From NCBI RefSeq assembly GCF_025860405.1, contig NZ_CP063785.1, forward strand, positions 8,929,390 to 8,993,389: a stretch of DNA of 64,000 nucleotides, written 5' to 3'. The DNA is from Tolypothrix sp. PCC 7712 (GTDB lineage Bacteria > Cyanobacteriota > Cyanobacteriia > Cyanobacteriales > Nostocaceae). The notes beneath the pieces were generated by a model. It saw only the letters and a program-made list of their open reading frames with translations, did no database searches and had not been told where the DNA came from. Each line of letters opens with the position of its first letter. Positions within the stretch are counted from its first letter, which is position 1. Below, one piece after another: positions 25,782-34,939 of this stretch. The position numbers were made by a program, and so were the translations under genes.

Positions 25782-27482
25782 TTGCCTGCAACAAATATTC
25801 CTAGCCAGTTTGATGTTTTAGTAGTTGGTGCAGGTGCCGCAGGGCTGTATACGGCACTTTGTCTCCCACAATCTTTGCGAGTGGGATTAATTACTAAAGA
25901 AACAGTTTCCCTCTCAGCCAGTGATTGGGCACAAGGTGGTATTGCCGCTGCGATCGCCCCGGAAGATTCCCCGACTCTACATATTGAAGATACAATCCGG
26001 GCTGGGGCTGGTTTGTGTGACACAGAGGCTGTGCAATTCCTCGCCGAACATGCCCCTAGCTGTATTCAATCTCTCGTTGATTTGGGCGTAGCTTTTGACC
26101 GTCATGGTAATGCTTTAGCCTTAACTTTAGAAGCTGCCCATTCCCGCAACCGCGTGCTTCATGCCGCCGACACCACAGGTAGGGAAGTCACCACCACCCT
26201 CACTGCCCAAGTACTGCGACGACCAAATATTTTAGTGATCCAGCAAGCTTTGGCTTTGAGTTTATGGATGACACCAGAGGGCGATGTCTCCGACGGGCTA
26301 CGCCAACGCACTCAAGGCATTAGCTTGTTTTATCAAGGCGAAATTCAATGGATTCAGGCACGTGCAGTCGTACTGGCAACAGGTGGTGGGGGACAGGTAT
26401 TTGCCCAAACCACCAACCCAGCTGTCAGTACAGGTGATGGAGTTGCGATCGCCTACCGTGCTGGGGCAATTCTCCGCGACTTGGAATTTATCCAATTTCA
26501 CCCCACAGCCTTAACCAAACCAGGTGCCGATCGTTTCCTCATTAGTGAGGCTGTACGCGGCGAGGGGGCGCACCTCGTCGATGATGAAGGGCGACGTTTT
26601 GCTTTTGATTACCACCCGGCTGGCGAACTTGCACCGCGAGATGTTGTGAGTAGAGCCATTTTTAGCCATTTGCAACGGACAGCCGCAGATCCCGCCACTG
26701 CCCATGTCTGGTTAGATATGCGCCCCATCCCCCCAGACAAAATTCGGCATCGCTTCCCCAACATCATCAAAGTTTGTCAACATTGGGGCATAGATGTCTT
26801 TACAGAACCCATACCTGTAGCCCCAGCTGCCCATTATTGGATGGGTGGAATTGTCACAGATGTGATGAATCGCACCAATATTTCCGGTTTGTATGCCGTA
26901 GGCGAAACCGCCAGCACTGGAGTACATGGGGCAAATCGCTTGGCAAGTAACTCACTGCTAGAATGCATAGTTTTTGGCGCACAGATGGCTAATCTTGATT
27001 TGGCAGATGTAGAGTTGCAATCAGAAATACCCATGCTACCATTGCGAGAATTTCAGACTACTGAAAGTGAATGGCACAGACAGCAAGCAAGTATAGCAGC
27101 ACTGCGGCAGAAATTACCCCGTCTAGTTTGGCAAAGCGCTGGTATTTGTCGTTCACAATCAGGATTAGAAGCCGCAATTACCACAATAGAATCTTGGCAA
27201 CAAGATTTTGCTAATTTACCTGTGAGTCAATTTCTGCTATCTTTAAAAGCCACAGAACCAGCCAATTTACAACTACCAGATATAGAAAGACAACTGCGGT
27301 TGTGGGCAGAGACTCGTAATTTATTAGATGTAGCTGACTTAATTCTGAAAAGTGCAGTGTTTAGAACCGAAAGCCGGGGTGGACACTACCGATTAGATTA
27401 TCCAGAACCAGAATTTGATTGGCAAGCTCACACACTTGTCCAACAAAACCATTGGTGGAAATCTCCGATTTTAAACTCTTAG
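25782..27482 (+). CDS. nadB: L-aspartate oxidase NadB
   Basis: A 566-residue flavoprotein that oxidises aspartate to iminoaspartate in de novo NAD synthesis. FAD motif VGAGAAGLY (about 15-23), SASDWAQGGIAAA, the active-site region HFHPT-type FIQFHPTAL, and GLYAVGETASTGVHGANRLASNSLLE. An upstream TTG (25758) is in frame but lies in a TTGAATTTTGAATT repeat. The TTG at 25782, eight bases after AGGGG, is preferred. Monocistronic. Confidence 0.92.
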   Translation: MPATNIPSQFDVLVVGAGAAGLYTALCLPQSLRVGLITKETVSLSASDWAQGGIAAAIAPEDSPTLHIEDTIRAGAGLCDTEAVQFLAEHAPSCIQSLVDLGVAFDRHGNALALTLEAAHSRNRVLHAADTTGREVTTTLTAQVLRRPNILVIQQALALSLWMTPEGDVSDGLRQRTQGISLFYQGEIQWIQARAVVLATGGGGQVFAQTTNPAVSTGDGVAIAYRAGAILRDLEFIQFHPTALTKPGADRFLISEAVRGEGAHLVDDEGRRFAFDYHPAGELAPRDVVSRAIFSHLQRTAADPATAHVWLDMRPIPPDKIRHRFPNIIKVCQHWGIDVFTEPIPVAPAAHYWMGGIVTDVMNRTNISGLYAVGETASTGVHGANRLASNSLLECIVFGAQMANLDLADVELQSEIPMLPLREFQTTESEWHRQQASIAALRQKLPRLVWQSAGICRSQSGLEAAITTIESWQQDFANLPVSQFLLSLKATEPANLQLPDIERQLRLWAETRNLLDVADLILKSAVFRTESRGGHYRLDYPEPEFDWQAHTLVQQNHWWKSPILNS

Positions 27483-27524
27483 CGAAATACTTGCTCAATC
27501 TCATAAGAAATCATTTTGACTTTC

Positions 27525-27794
27525 TTAGCGAGTACCGCTACCATGCTCACTGTCAGGGCCACCATAGTTAGGCGGAATATAAATATCTTTTGTTTCCTGG
27601 GAATTAGCTTTAGTGCTAGTTAAGCTTTCAGTACTATTCGTACTGAAGTGATTGGCATTCAAACTATTTAAGGCTGTAGTCGTATCAATATTCTTGAAAA
27701 TTACCAAGTAACCACTGATTAACAAGATAGCAATACTTGTAACTCTTAGATGAAAACTAATAACTCTCGGTAAACTTTCGGTGTAGGATTTCAT
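27525..27794 (-). CDS. Small membrane-anchored hypothetical protein, 89 aa
   Basis: An 89-residue protein with one N-terminal hydrophobic segment (about 15-33, ISFHLRVTSIAILLISGYLV) and a Ser/Thr/Asn-rich exposed tail ending YGGPDSEHGSGTR. It reads as a type II membrane or secreted peptide. I do not recognise it. PPNYGGPDSEHGSGTR-like ends are frequent in small cyanobacterial proteins of unknown function. It converges on nadB with 42 bases between the two. Confidence 0.55.
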   Translation of the reverse strand: MKSYTESLPRVISFHLRVTSIAILLISGYLVIFKNIDTTTALNSLNANHFSTNSTESLTSTKANSQETKDIYIPPNYGGPDSEHGSGTR

Positions 27795-28380
27795 AGAATT
27801 TCTTAATGTTATTTTCAGTAGATATACGCATTTGGCTAGAGAATATTAAATTTTGATTAAACGTTTTTTAAATGAAAATAAATGAATTTTAAGCAGTAAC
27901 TGATAGTAAAAACCTGCAGTGCTTAGGAAAAAGTAGACAAAAGAGCATAAAGCTTGTAAATGCTAAATTTTAGATTTTTTCAACTGAATGTTGACTTGGG
28001 ATTTGCTGTACTACTAACTAGCAGACTGTGAGCGGAGTTGTGCATGAAATAACCTTGACATTTAATAAATACTAATTAGTTGTGTTTATAACATCGGTCA
28101 AAAGTAAGAGATTATTAGGGGCCTCCGAAGCACGTGTTTTTCTTAAATCTAAAATACTTAATACAATCTTAATATTGACGTATGTAATTTCTATGTTAAC
28201 TGGAACACAAATCAAAAAAATAATGTGAATAATCTCCTAATTCACTAATGTTAAGAAATATATACATCAGTACAATCCCTAAATTCGAGGCTCAAAATAC
28301 CTATGTTTTACTCTTGGCTACAATAGGCAAGCCAGAATTACAGTTAAAATACTGACAAGTATAAATATCACCTAAGTATA
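27795..28380. other. AT-rich noncoding gap
   Basis: About 590 bases without a credible gene on either strand. It should contain the promoter of the 89-residue gene on the minus strand. One GC-richer patch (GGGGCCTCCGAAGCACGTG near 28120) stands out. I can name no motif in the rest. Confidence 0.5.
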
Positions 28381-28429
28381 AATGCTGAAAAATCTTGGGA
28401 GATGAGGGAGGAGGGACAAGGAGAAATTA

Positions 28430-28580
28430 TTATTCCCCAATCCCCATTACCCCTTATCCCCAGAGGGGGCCCCGAGTTCCCCAATCCCCAGTCCCCAGTC
28501 CCCAATCCCCAATCCCCAATCCCCAGTCCCCATTACCCCTTATCCCCAGAGGGGGCCCCGAGTTCCCCAATCCCTATTTA
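28430..28580. repeat. STRR block with two GGGGCCCC hairpin modules
   Basis: Two copies of a module reading CCCCAGAGGGGGCCCCGAG, joined by CCCCAGTCCCCAATC heptamers. It is the reverse complement of the module at 2019-2060, so at least three copies occur in this window. Confidence 0.8.
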
Positions 28581-28698
28581 TATTAAGTATTTAGAATAAC
28601 TGTAAAAAATTGCTGCAAATTCAGCTTGCTTTCTTGAATTTTGTTGGCAAATATTCAGATCATATTTTAATAATCAACAAGTTTTAGGAGCGAATCAG

Positions 28699-28965
28699 TT
28701 GCTTACTTCGACCTTACTTGCCGCTACCACTGTGCCCACCACTCTACAATGGAGTCCCTCCATTGGGATCATCATGATTTTGGCGAATATCGCTGCCATT
28801 GCCTTTGGTAAGTCAAGCATCAAATATCCTAATGTAGGGCCGGCTCTACCTTCACCCAATTTGTTTGGTGGTTTTGGTTTACCTGCACTATTAGCAACTA
28901 CCGCCTTTGGTCATATCTTAGGAACAGGTATTATTTTAGGCCTGCATAATCTGGGAAGATTTTAG
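28699..28965 (+). CDS. psaK: Photosystem I reaction centre subunit PsaK
   Basis: An 88-residue protein with two membrane helices (about 22-42 and 58-82) and the PsaK signature GFGLPALLATTAFGHILGTG. PsaK sits at the periphery of PSI and binds chlorophyll. The start is TTG, eight bases after AGGAG. Other in-frame starts would cut into the presequence, so TTG is chosen. A strong terminator follows 39 bases after the stop. The length fits PsaK1/PsaK2. Which paralogue cannot be told. Confidence 0.93.
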   Translation: MLTSTLLAATTVPTTLQWSPSIGIIMILANIAAIAFGKSSIKYPNVGPALPSPNLFGGFGLPALLATTAFGHILGTGIILGLHNLGRF

Positions 28966-29004
28966 GCTGGGATATATTTGATAACTCTTTTGTCTCCAAT
29001 CATT

Positions 29005-29033
29005 AAGCCAGAGAATTGAATCTCTGGCTTTTC
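29005..29033 (+). terminator. Rho-independent terminator of psaK
   Basis: A perfect 10-bp stem, AAGCCAGAGA, loop ATTGAA, TCTCTGGCTT, followed by TTCTTTG. Confidence 0.85.
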
Positions 29034-29138
29034 TTTGTTCATTACCAAGTTGCATAAAATTGTCACAACTACTTTGTTTACAGTAGTTTTTTAGTATTAA
29101 TAAATACTCAGTTTTTGGGATTTTAACTTATTAAGTTG

Positions 29139-29504
29139 CTATACAGGCATTGGAGCCAAACCATGCAACTGACGTACAGCATTAATACAGATTGAACAAT
29201 CACAGCCAAACAATTTTATGGCTTCATCACTTTCTGCATCCGTAAATTCCAATTCCGCAGGCTGATTTGGTGATTGTAGTTGCGCTACTTTCACCTCTGA
29301 GTTAGCAGGAGTCGCAGAAGCATTGCTAACCTGGATACATACCTGTTTTGCTGTTGCTGAGTGCGGGGAACGTACACAAGATAGATGAGTACCCACTGGG
29401 GTAACTGTTTGTCCATGAGCTGGTTTAGTCATCATGACCATAGACAGCATAGACATAAACACTGCTGGGGTGGAAAGCAAGGATAGGACAAATTTTTTGT
29501 TCAT
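29139..29504 (-). CDS. Secreted hypothetical protein with C-terminal CDCSIC motif
   Basis: A 121-residue precursor. Signal peptide about 1-32 (Met-rich hydrophobic core, ending KPAHGQ). The mature part has two well-spaced cysteines (LSCVRS, KQVCIQV) and a C-terminal FGCDCSICINAVRQLHG with three clustered cysteines. The cluster suggests metal binding or disulfides. I do not recognise a family. Monocistronic. Confidence 0.6.
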   Translation of the reverse strand: MNKKFVLSLLSTPAVFMSMLSMVMMTKPAHGQTVTPVGTHLSCVRSPHSATAKQVCIQVSNASATPANSEVKVAQLQSPNQPAELEFTDAESDEAIKLFGCDCSICINAVRQLHGLAPMPV

Positions 29505-29684
29505 TAGTTCTCCAACATTGGTAATGAAAGATGAATTTTATCTTTTCACACAATTGGTGAGCGATCAGTCTATCTTATACAGATTCTTCAGAAATGGCTT
29601 GAGGCTTATTGTAAAAATCGAGTCAGAAGCAAATCGGTTTTAGTTGAGGATAATCTGATGCTTCCTGAGCCACTTATACTACTT

Positions 29685-29900
29685 GAAAATTCAAAATACC
29701 CTGCGGGTTCGCTGTTCGACGAAAATGTTCCCGTAACCTATGGAGAAGTCAGCTACGCGTAGCGTCTTTGAAAGCAAAAGAGTAAGCAGTTTGTTGATTG
29801 TAAATGCTCTGTTGATTTAAGCGGTGCTATACTATAGCACTCATATTTGATTTTGAAGTTTACGTAGGATGCGTTAGCGATAGCGTAACGCATCACTGCC
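29685..29900. repeat. Intergenic palindromic repeats
   Basis: CCCTGCGGGTTCGCTGTTCG...GCTACGCGTAGCGTC and GTAGGATGCGTTAGCGATAGCGTAACGCATC are two palindromic repeat units of the kind found all over Nostoc-type genomes. The gap 29505-30082 holds nothing else that I can name. Confidence 0.65.
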
Positions 29901-30082
29901 AAAGCTTTTAGCACGTTACTAATTACCATAAAAGTTTTAACGAAAAATATCGTATTTTCTACCCTAAGCTTTTCTACTGTACAACATAGATTTTTACGGC
30001 TATCAGCAATTGAGCCAGTTGCGAGCTTTTGATTTTAAATTAGCTGTACTGCCATAGATGATTATTTTTGCACAATTTGAAA

Positions 30083-30397
30083 TTATCTATTTCTGTAAAT
30101 TTCATTAATCACGATATCTTTGATACTGAAGTAAATAATTAATGAAGTTAATAAAAATTGGGCTAATTGTAAAATTGGATCTAATCGCCAGCCTTGAAAG
30201 ACAAAAATAAATCCACAGAGCAACATGATACTAGGAATTAATAATGCTTGTAGCAGGTAAATTATAAAAGCTATACTTCCTAGTCTGTTAGCACGTTTAA
30301 ATAATAAAAAAACCATAAATCCCATGTAAAATATAGCAAAAATAATATAGATAAAACCTAGTAAGCTAGCTATATTTAAACCAGAATAAATCTGCAT
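30083..30397 (-). CDS. Small integral membrane protein, 104 aa
   Basis: A 104-residue protein with three hydrophobic segments (about 8-32, 40-62, 72-92) and short loops (FKRANRLGS, QGWRLDP). The arrangement recalls the YggT or DUF-type small membrane proteins of cyanobacteria, but I cannot assign a family. ATG start, repeats on the upstream side (GTGCGTTAACGATAGCGTAACGC, split here for length as GTGCGTTAACG and TAGCGTAACGC). Confidence 0.6.
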   Translation of the reverse strand: MQIYSGLNIASLLGFIYIIFAIFYMGFMVFLLFKRANRLGSIAFIIYLLQALLIPSIMLLCGFIFVFQGWRLDPILQLAQFLLTSLIIYFSIKDIVINEIYRNR

Positions 30398-30884
30398 AAC
30401 AAATTCCTAAAGTCGTAACGCACAAAAACCAGTGCTATAGGTGCGTTAACGATAGCGTAACGCAGCCTACATAAGTTTCAAAAATCAAATATCAGTTCTA
30501 TAGATGTTGAAATCTATAATTAATTGTTTACTCATTTTATTGCTGCTTTTCTACATTATTTTTAAATTATGCTGTCAGTTTTTTGCTAGAAGCTATCTAT
30601 TTTTTAATTTAGTAACCAAATTAGATATCACAGTTTTTATCTGTCGCTACATTAGTAGGAAAAAAATTACTGTGAATAAGCTAGTAAAACAAGGCAAAAG
30701 TAAAAAGTAAAAAGTAAAAAGAAAGAATAGTTATAGTACAAGCCTTTTGGCAATTACAGAGGGTCTGTTTATTTACGCCGACTTGTACTAGTTAATTTTG
30801 AATTTTGAATTTTGAATTTCCAATAAGCAAGTAAATTTTTTATGTTTTCTCATCATTTTAAATGTGTAAAATACTTCAGCAAGC

Positions 30885-31553
30885 TTACCTCTTTTTAGGT
30901 TGTGAAGGATTTCGCTGGGAAGACATATCTGCTTGTAGTTCTTGTCTACCATTGTTGACAATTCGCAACATATCTTTAAGATCCTGTTCAATGCCTTCTA
31001 AGACGCTATCAGCATATTGATCGGCCCCGTTTTCAATTTCTTGAGCTTGTGCGATCGCAGTTTGTCGCATTTCCTCTAACTCTTGCATACAAGCACGCTG
31101 TTTTTGCTCAATTTCAGCCAAAGTTTCTTGCATCAGAGCATCACACTCTTGCTGTACTTGCCGTCTTAGCTGTTCAGCTTCTCGCTCTGCCTGTCTGATA
31201 ATATCGCTTTCAGCTAAGATTTGCGCCCGTTTAGCTTGGGCGGCTTCTACAACTTGCTGGCCATACTCTTCTGCTTCTAGCAGAATTTCTTCTTTTTGGT
31301 CGAGGATTGTGGCTGCTTCTTGAAACACAGCTGGTAAAGAAACTCTGATGAAATCTAGCTGTTCTAGTAGCTTTTCTTCATCTACTAGGGTGCGTCCAGT
31401 TAGGGGAATTCGCAAGCTAGAAAGAATAATTTCTTCTAGTCGATTCAGTTCCTGGAGAATATCTATATTTCCCGCTCCTTCGGTATATTCTTGAGGGGCG
31501 TGATTGTTTCCGTTGTGATTGGGTTCAACATTTGAGAGTTGTGGTTGTAGCAT
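30885..31553 (-). CDS. Coiled-coil protein, DivIVA-like/ATP-synthase-b-like
   Basis: A 222-residue hydrophilic protein. A short disordered start is followed by ILQELNRLEEIILSSLRIPLTGRTLVDEEKLLEQLDFIR-type sequence (conserved head) and a long helix (about 80-200) rich in Glu, Gln and Ala, with AEQLRRQVQQECD and EQKQRACMQELEEMR. It resembles DivIVA-domain or F-type b-subunit coiled coils, but lacks a membrane anchor. The first 91 bases overlap the 3' end of coaD in another frame, so the two are translationally linked. The role is unknown. Confidence 0.75.
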   Translation of the reverse strand: MLQPQLSNVEPNHNGNNHAPQEYTEGAGNIDILQELNRLEEIILSSLRIPLTGRTLVDEEKLLEQLDFIRVSLPAVFQEAATILDQKEEILLEAEEYGQQVVEAAQAKRAQILAESDIIRQAEREAEQLRRQVQQECDALMQETLAEIEQKQRACMQELEEMRQTAIAQAQEIENGADQYADSVLEGIEQDLKDMLRIVNNGRQELQADMSSQRNPSQPKKR

Positions 31554-32014
31554 TGGTATATTTCTAGGGCAATGTGTGGGGGAACGAGATGATCGACAGA
31601 GCCACCAAACCTTGCAATCTCTTTTACCACACTACTACTTAAAAAACTATACTCATTTGAGGTTGCTAGAAAAACAGTCTCTATTTGAGTTGACAGTGTT
31701 TTATTAGTATGAGCCATCTGAAGTTCAATTTCAAAGTCTGAAACGGCCCGTAAACCCCTTAATAACACTTGTGCTTGGCGCATTTGGACGTAATTGACCG
31801 TTAAACCATCAAAGCTGTCTACATCCACATTAGGTAAATGTTGTGTAGATAGCCGAATTTGTTCTAGCCGTTGCTGCACACTAAACAATGGTGTTTTATT
31901 AGGGTTACGCAAAACAGCTACAATTACTCGCTCAAACAGCCGACTACCGCGCTGAATGATATCCAGATGTCCTAATGTTATGGGGTCAAAGCTACCAGGG
32001 TAAATAGCAATCAC
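31463..32014 (-). CDS. coaD: Phosphopantetheine adenylyltransferase CoaD
   Basis: A 183-residue nucleotidyltransferase catalysing the fourth step of coenzyme A synthesis. The nucleotide motif is GSFDPITLGHLDII (T/HxGH type), followed by LRGLRAVSDFEIELQMAHTNK and the YSFLSSSVVKEIARFGGSV motif that binds ATP. Bacterial CoaD is about 160 residues, so the last 20-30 residues (NSQMLNPITTETITP...) are extra and are encoded in the overlap with the downstream coiled-coil gene. Confidence 0.94.
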   Translation of the reverse strand: MIAIYPGSFDPITLGHLDIIQRGSRLFERVIVAVLRNPNKTPLFSVQQRLEQIRLSTQHLPNVDVDSFDGLTVNYVQMRQAQVLLRGLRAVSDFEIELQMAHTNKTLSTQIETVFLATSNEYSFLSSSVVKEIARFGGSVDHLVPPHIALEIYQCYNHNSQMLNPITTETITPLKNIPKEREI

Positions 32015-32578
32015 AATCGTAGATACATCAAAGTTATGTAGGTGATTATATCGGAACCTGCCTCCAAACCTTTGAGTATGAGGAAACTACTAATTTTCAA
32101 TAGCAAAATTGCTACTCAGTGTTTATTATAAACTGCCTATATCAGCATATTAGTAAACTTTTATTTTATTTATAGAAATCCTCTGTGAGTGCAGAAATTA
32201 TTTGCGTAAGGAGGAAATCAGCAACAAAAAATCTATTGATAGTGAATTTTTCATAAATCAAATATTAGCAATGTATAGCTTAATATTTTGCTAAACTAGC
32301 CCTCTCCACTTGTTATTTACTACAAAAGTCAGATGCATATTTCATTTAAATCAGTATCTTTTAGGACTGGAGTATTTTTGATCACAGACAATCTTTACTT
32401 TATATAGTTCTAATGAAGTATTTTAATCTCTCTAAATGAACGGTATAAATGGAATATGAAAACACGAAATATTTTAATTTTATTTTTAATATTCAAAAAC
32501 AGTTTTTATGAATATGTTTACTGTAAAGATGTTTGTCACATTTAATTTGTATTCAAGTAGATTTTTCATATTCACAAG
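32015..32578. other. AT-rich noncoding gap
   Basis: About 560 bases between divergent coaD and the 86-residue gene, presumably holding both promoters. I see no gene, repeat family or hairpin of note. Confidence 0.5.
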
Positions 32579-32596
32579 ATGATAGGGAGTGACCTG

Positions 32597-32857
32597 ATGA
32601 CAGATATTAATCGAGACGAACTTCGCAAATTTATTTATCCTCACAGTCGTTATTACGGTTCTTTTAAGGCAGAAACCTTAGTTTTTAATGCTAACTTGCA
32701 AGAATTTGCTCAAAGAGTAGGCTATATAAGTGTTTTAGAAACATCTGGAAAACTCTCAACAGAAGAAGCCTACAGACAGATTCAATCACTTTGGAAGGAG
32801 TTGAAGCGCAGCAAAAAAGAGTTGGGGGTTGGAGAAGAAAATTCAGATGCTAGTTAA
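32597..32857 (+). CDS. Small conserved cyanobacterial protein (DUF7219-like, tentative)
   Basis: An 86-residue soluble protein. The frame opens six codons earlier, but the internal ATG giving MTDINRDELRKFIYPHSRYY is preceded by AGGGAG at good spacing, so it is preferred. Helical, with YYGSFKAETLVFNANLQEFA and LSTEEAYRQIQSLWKELK. I recall similar small proteins in heterocyst-forming cyanobacteria under DUF7219. The assignment is uncertain and the function unknown. Confidence 0.65.
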   Translation: MTDINRDELRKFIYPHSRYYGSFKAETLVFNANLQEFAQRVGYISVLETSGKLSTEEAYRQIQSLWKELKRSKKELGVGEENSDAS

Positions 32858-33007
32858 AGTTAGAAGCTAATCAGCATCGAATGTGTATAATTAGGGAGGG
32901 CAAGATGCCCACCCCACAAAATTGTGATGCCATTAAAATATGCAAATTATAGATAGGGGAGATAAAAGTGGTGTGGATGTTACTCCCACTTCATTGCCAC
33001 ATCTAAG

Positions 33008-34177
33008 TTAATTGAAATCTTTTAATATGATGTGTTTCTTGGTATCAAAGCTAATGATACCTTCTTTGCGTAATTTACTCATCAATCTTGTAATTGTGAC
33101 TCGGTTAGCACAGCAAGCACTAGCAATATCTTCATGAGTCAAACGAACTTTCAGACGAGTTCCTTCTGCGACAGGTTCGCCAATTTCTTGTTTGAGAAAT
33201 TCCAAAAGATAATGCAAGCGTTCTTGCACTTGCCGCCTTCCAGAAATAGCTAAAAAAGATTCTGTCTGCTGTAGGCGTTGATTAATTTTTGGTACAATCG
33301 TGGAACTGAGAGTAGAAGAAACTGGTATCTCTGTGGCGTATATTGACACTAACTCAACATTAGATAGAGCGATCGCCTGGTAAATATTTAAAGATGTCAT
33401 ACTCGCGCCAAAAACCATTCCAGGCCCAGCTAATCCTATGAGTATCTCTTCACCAGTTTCGCAAAAAGTACTAAGTTTCACCCAACCCTGATTCACATAA
33501 AAAATTTCTAGCGGGTTGAGTGTTATATTTTCTCCTTTAGAATATTTAGACAATTGCCGATTCTGAAGAATATCATTGATGCTATTGTCTTCTGATGATT
33601 GCCATTGTTGGCGCTCAGTTATATTGCGTATTAACCAGTGGAAAGATACGACTTTAGCATCTTGATTGCGGACAACCGCTACAGTTAAAGCCGCATTGAG
33701 AGTTTTACCATGACGTTGCTGCAAACGTACTAGTAACTCTTTGGTTCTATCTGCTTGAACTAATCGGTTGAGTTCGGTACGAATCTGCTGACGTTCTTCG
33801 AGAGGAACAAAGTTTACCAGTGGCTTACCTACTAAAAAATTTTTGGAAACATTAAATAAATTAGCGGCCATTGGGTTGGCTTCGTAGATTCTGCCTTCTG
33901 TATTCGTGACTATATAGGCATCTGGTGCAAACTCGAATAAATCTTGGTAGCGTTGGCGTTCTGCTTCTAAAAAATTTTGTGTTTGTATCAGTTCCTCGTT
34001 TTGTTGATACAGTTCCTCTACTGCTAACTGTACCGTTCTGGAGGTGCTATGCAGTTCCTCAAAGGCTTGGGGTAGCATATCTTGTGGTACCCAAGGTAAG
34101 ACAGTAGCCGTTTGATATAAATCTGCTAACCGTTTATGCAATGCTTCTGTGCGTTGGAAAAATAATTCTATGTTCAC
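33008..34177 (-). CDS. PAS domain-containing Crp/Fnr-family transcriptional regulator
   Basis: A 389-residue protein. N-terminal helical/coiled-coil segment (1-70, TVQLAVEELYQQNEELIQ), PAS domain (about 73-193, FEFAPDAYIVTNTEGRIYEANP), a cNMP-binding-like beta-roll (about 205-300, YVNQGWVKLSTF, GLAGPGMVFGAS), and a C-terminal winged helix (about 310-389, LTHEDIASACCANRVTITRLMSKL). The last part follows the Crp/NtcA recognition-helix pattern. It joins a sensor module to a Crp-type regulator. No cysteine cluster like Fnr is present. Monocistronic. The targets are unknown. Confidence 0.88.
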   Translation of the reverse strand: MNIELFFQRTEALHKRLADLYQTATVLPWVPQDMLPQAFEELHSTSRTVQLAVEELYQQNEELIQTQNFLEAERQRYQDLFEFAPDAYIVTNTEGRIYEANPMAANLFNVSKNFLVGKPLVNFVPLEERQQIRTELNRLVQADRTKELLVRLQQRHGKTLNAALTVAVVRNQDAKVVSFHWLIRNITERQQWQSSEDNSINDILQNRQLSKYSKGENITLNPLEIFYVNQGWVKLSTFCETGEEILIGLAGPGMVFGASMTSLNIYQAIALSNVELVSIYATEIPVSSTLSSTIVPKINQRLQQTESFLAISGRRQVQERLHYLLEFLKQEIGEPVAEGTRLKVRLTHEDIASACCANRVTITRLMSKLRKEGIISFDTKKHIILKDFN

Positions 34178-34364
34178 CTGAAATTCTCCCTATCGGCTTG
34201 CAGAGGTTAACCAAAAAATCCTATCTGTCAAGATATTGGCCTTCTGAAACTACCAATGATAAAAACGGTTAATTTAATGTTTCGTATGACTTTCTTAAGA
34301 GGTGCTAATCTTGATATCTACCTCTTGAGTTAAGTCAGTTTATTGAATCATTTCTTAAAATACC

Positions 34365-34510
34365 TAAGCTGATACGCACATAAATCAAATATTCTGGCGT
34401 TAGGACTGTCAAGGGTCCAGAGTCCAAAGTCCAAGCTAGCCTTTGACTCTGGACTCTGGACTTTTGACAACCTGAGTGCGAAATATACAATTTAAATGCG
34501 TAACAGCTTA
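34365..34510. mobile_element. MITE-like element, family B, copy 2 (opposite orientation)
   Basis: A 146-bp element that is the reverse complement of 17196-17343 with only scattered differences. Ends are TAAGCTGATACGCA and TGCGTAACAGCTTA. It lies in the 760-base gap upstream of the PAS-Crp gene. The same gap also holds a GCGTTAGCG-type repeat (34800-34870) and otherwise nothing recognisable. Confidence 0.75.
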
Positions 34511-34939
34511 TCATAAAGCTGAATATTGAATGCTTAACAATAACCTAACTACTAAAAGAGATAAAAAACTTCTATCCTAGGAATGGGATAGCCACAGTTG
34601 TGATAAAAATAAAAAGTCTGGTTAAGATTTATAAAGCAAAAATTTATAGTTCTGCAATTTATAAATAAAAAATAAATTATCACTAAATTTCCATTTGTAG
34701 CTAGAAACTAATGCAATATGCAATTTCCTAGGAAAAATTAGGTACATTTATATGCAAAATAATAATTTTTAATATTAATAAATATACTAAATTATTACCA
34801 TGTAGCGTACGTTACAGCTCACGCCTAACGCACAAAAAGCTGTTAGCGTTAGCGTCAAGCACTACATGAATTTTAAAAATCGAATAGGAGTCCTATAGTT
34901 TTTGCTACGCTTAAAATTGTTGAACCGCATCCATATCAA

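Noticed and set aside
30504..30710. 68-codon hydrophobic ORF on the plus strand
   Set aside because: Composition follows local AT-richness, it ends in an AAAAAGTAAAAAGT repeat, and no ribosome site or family is visible.
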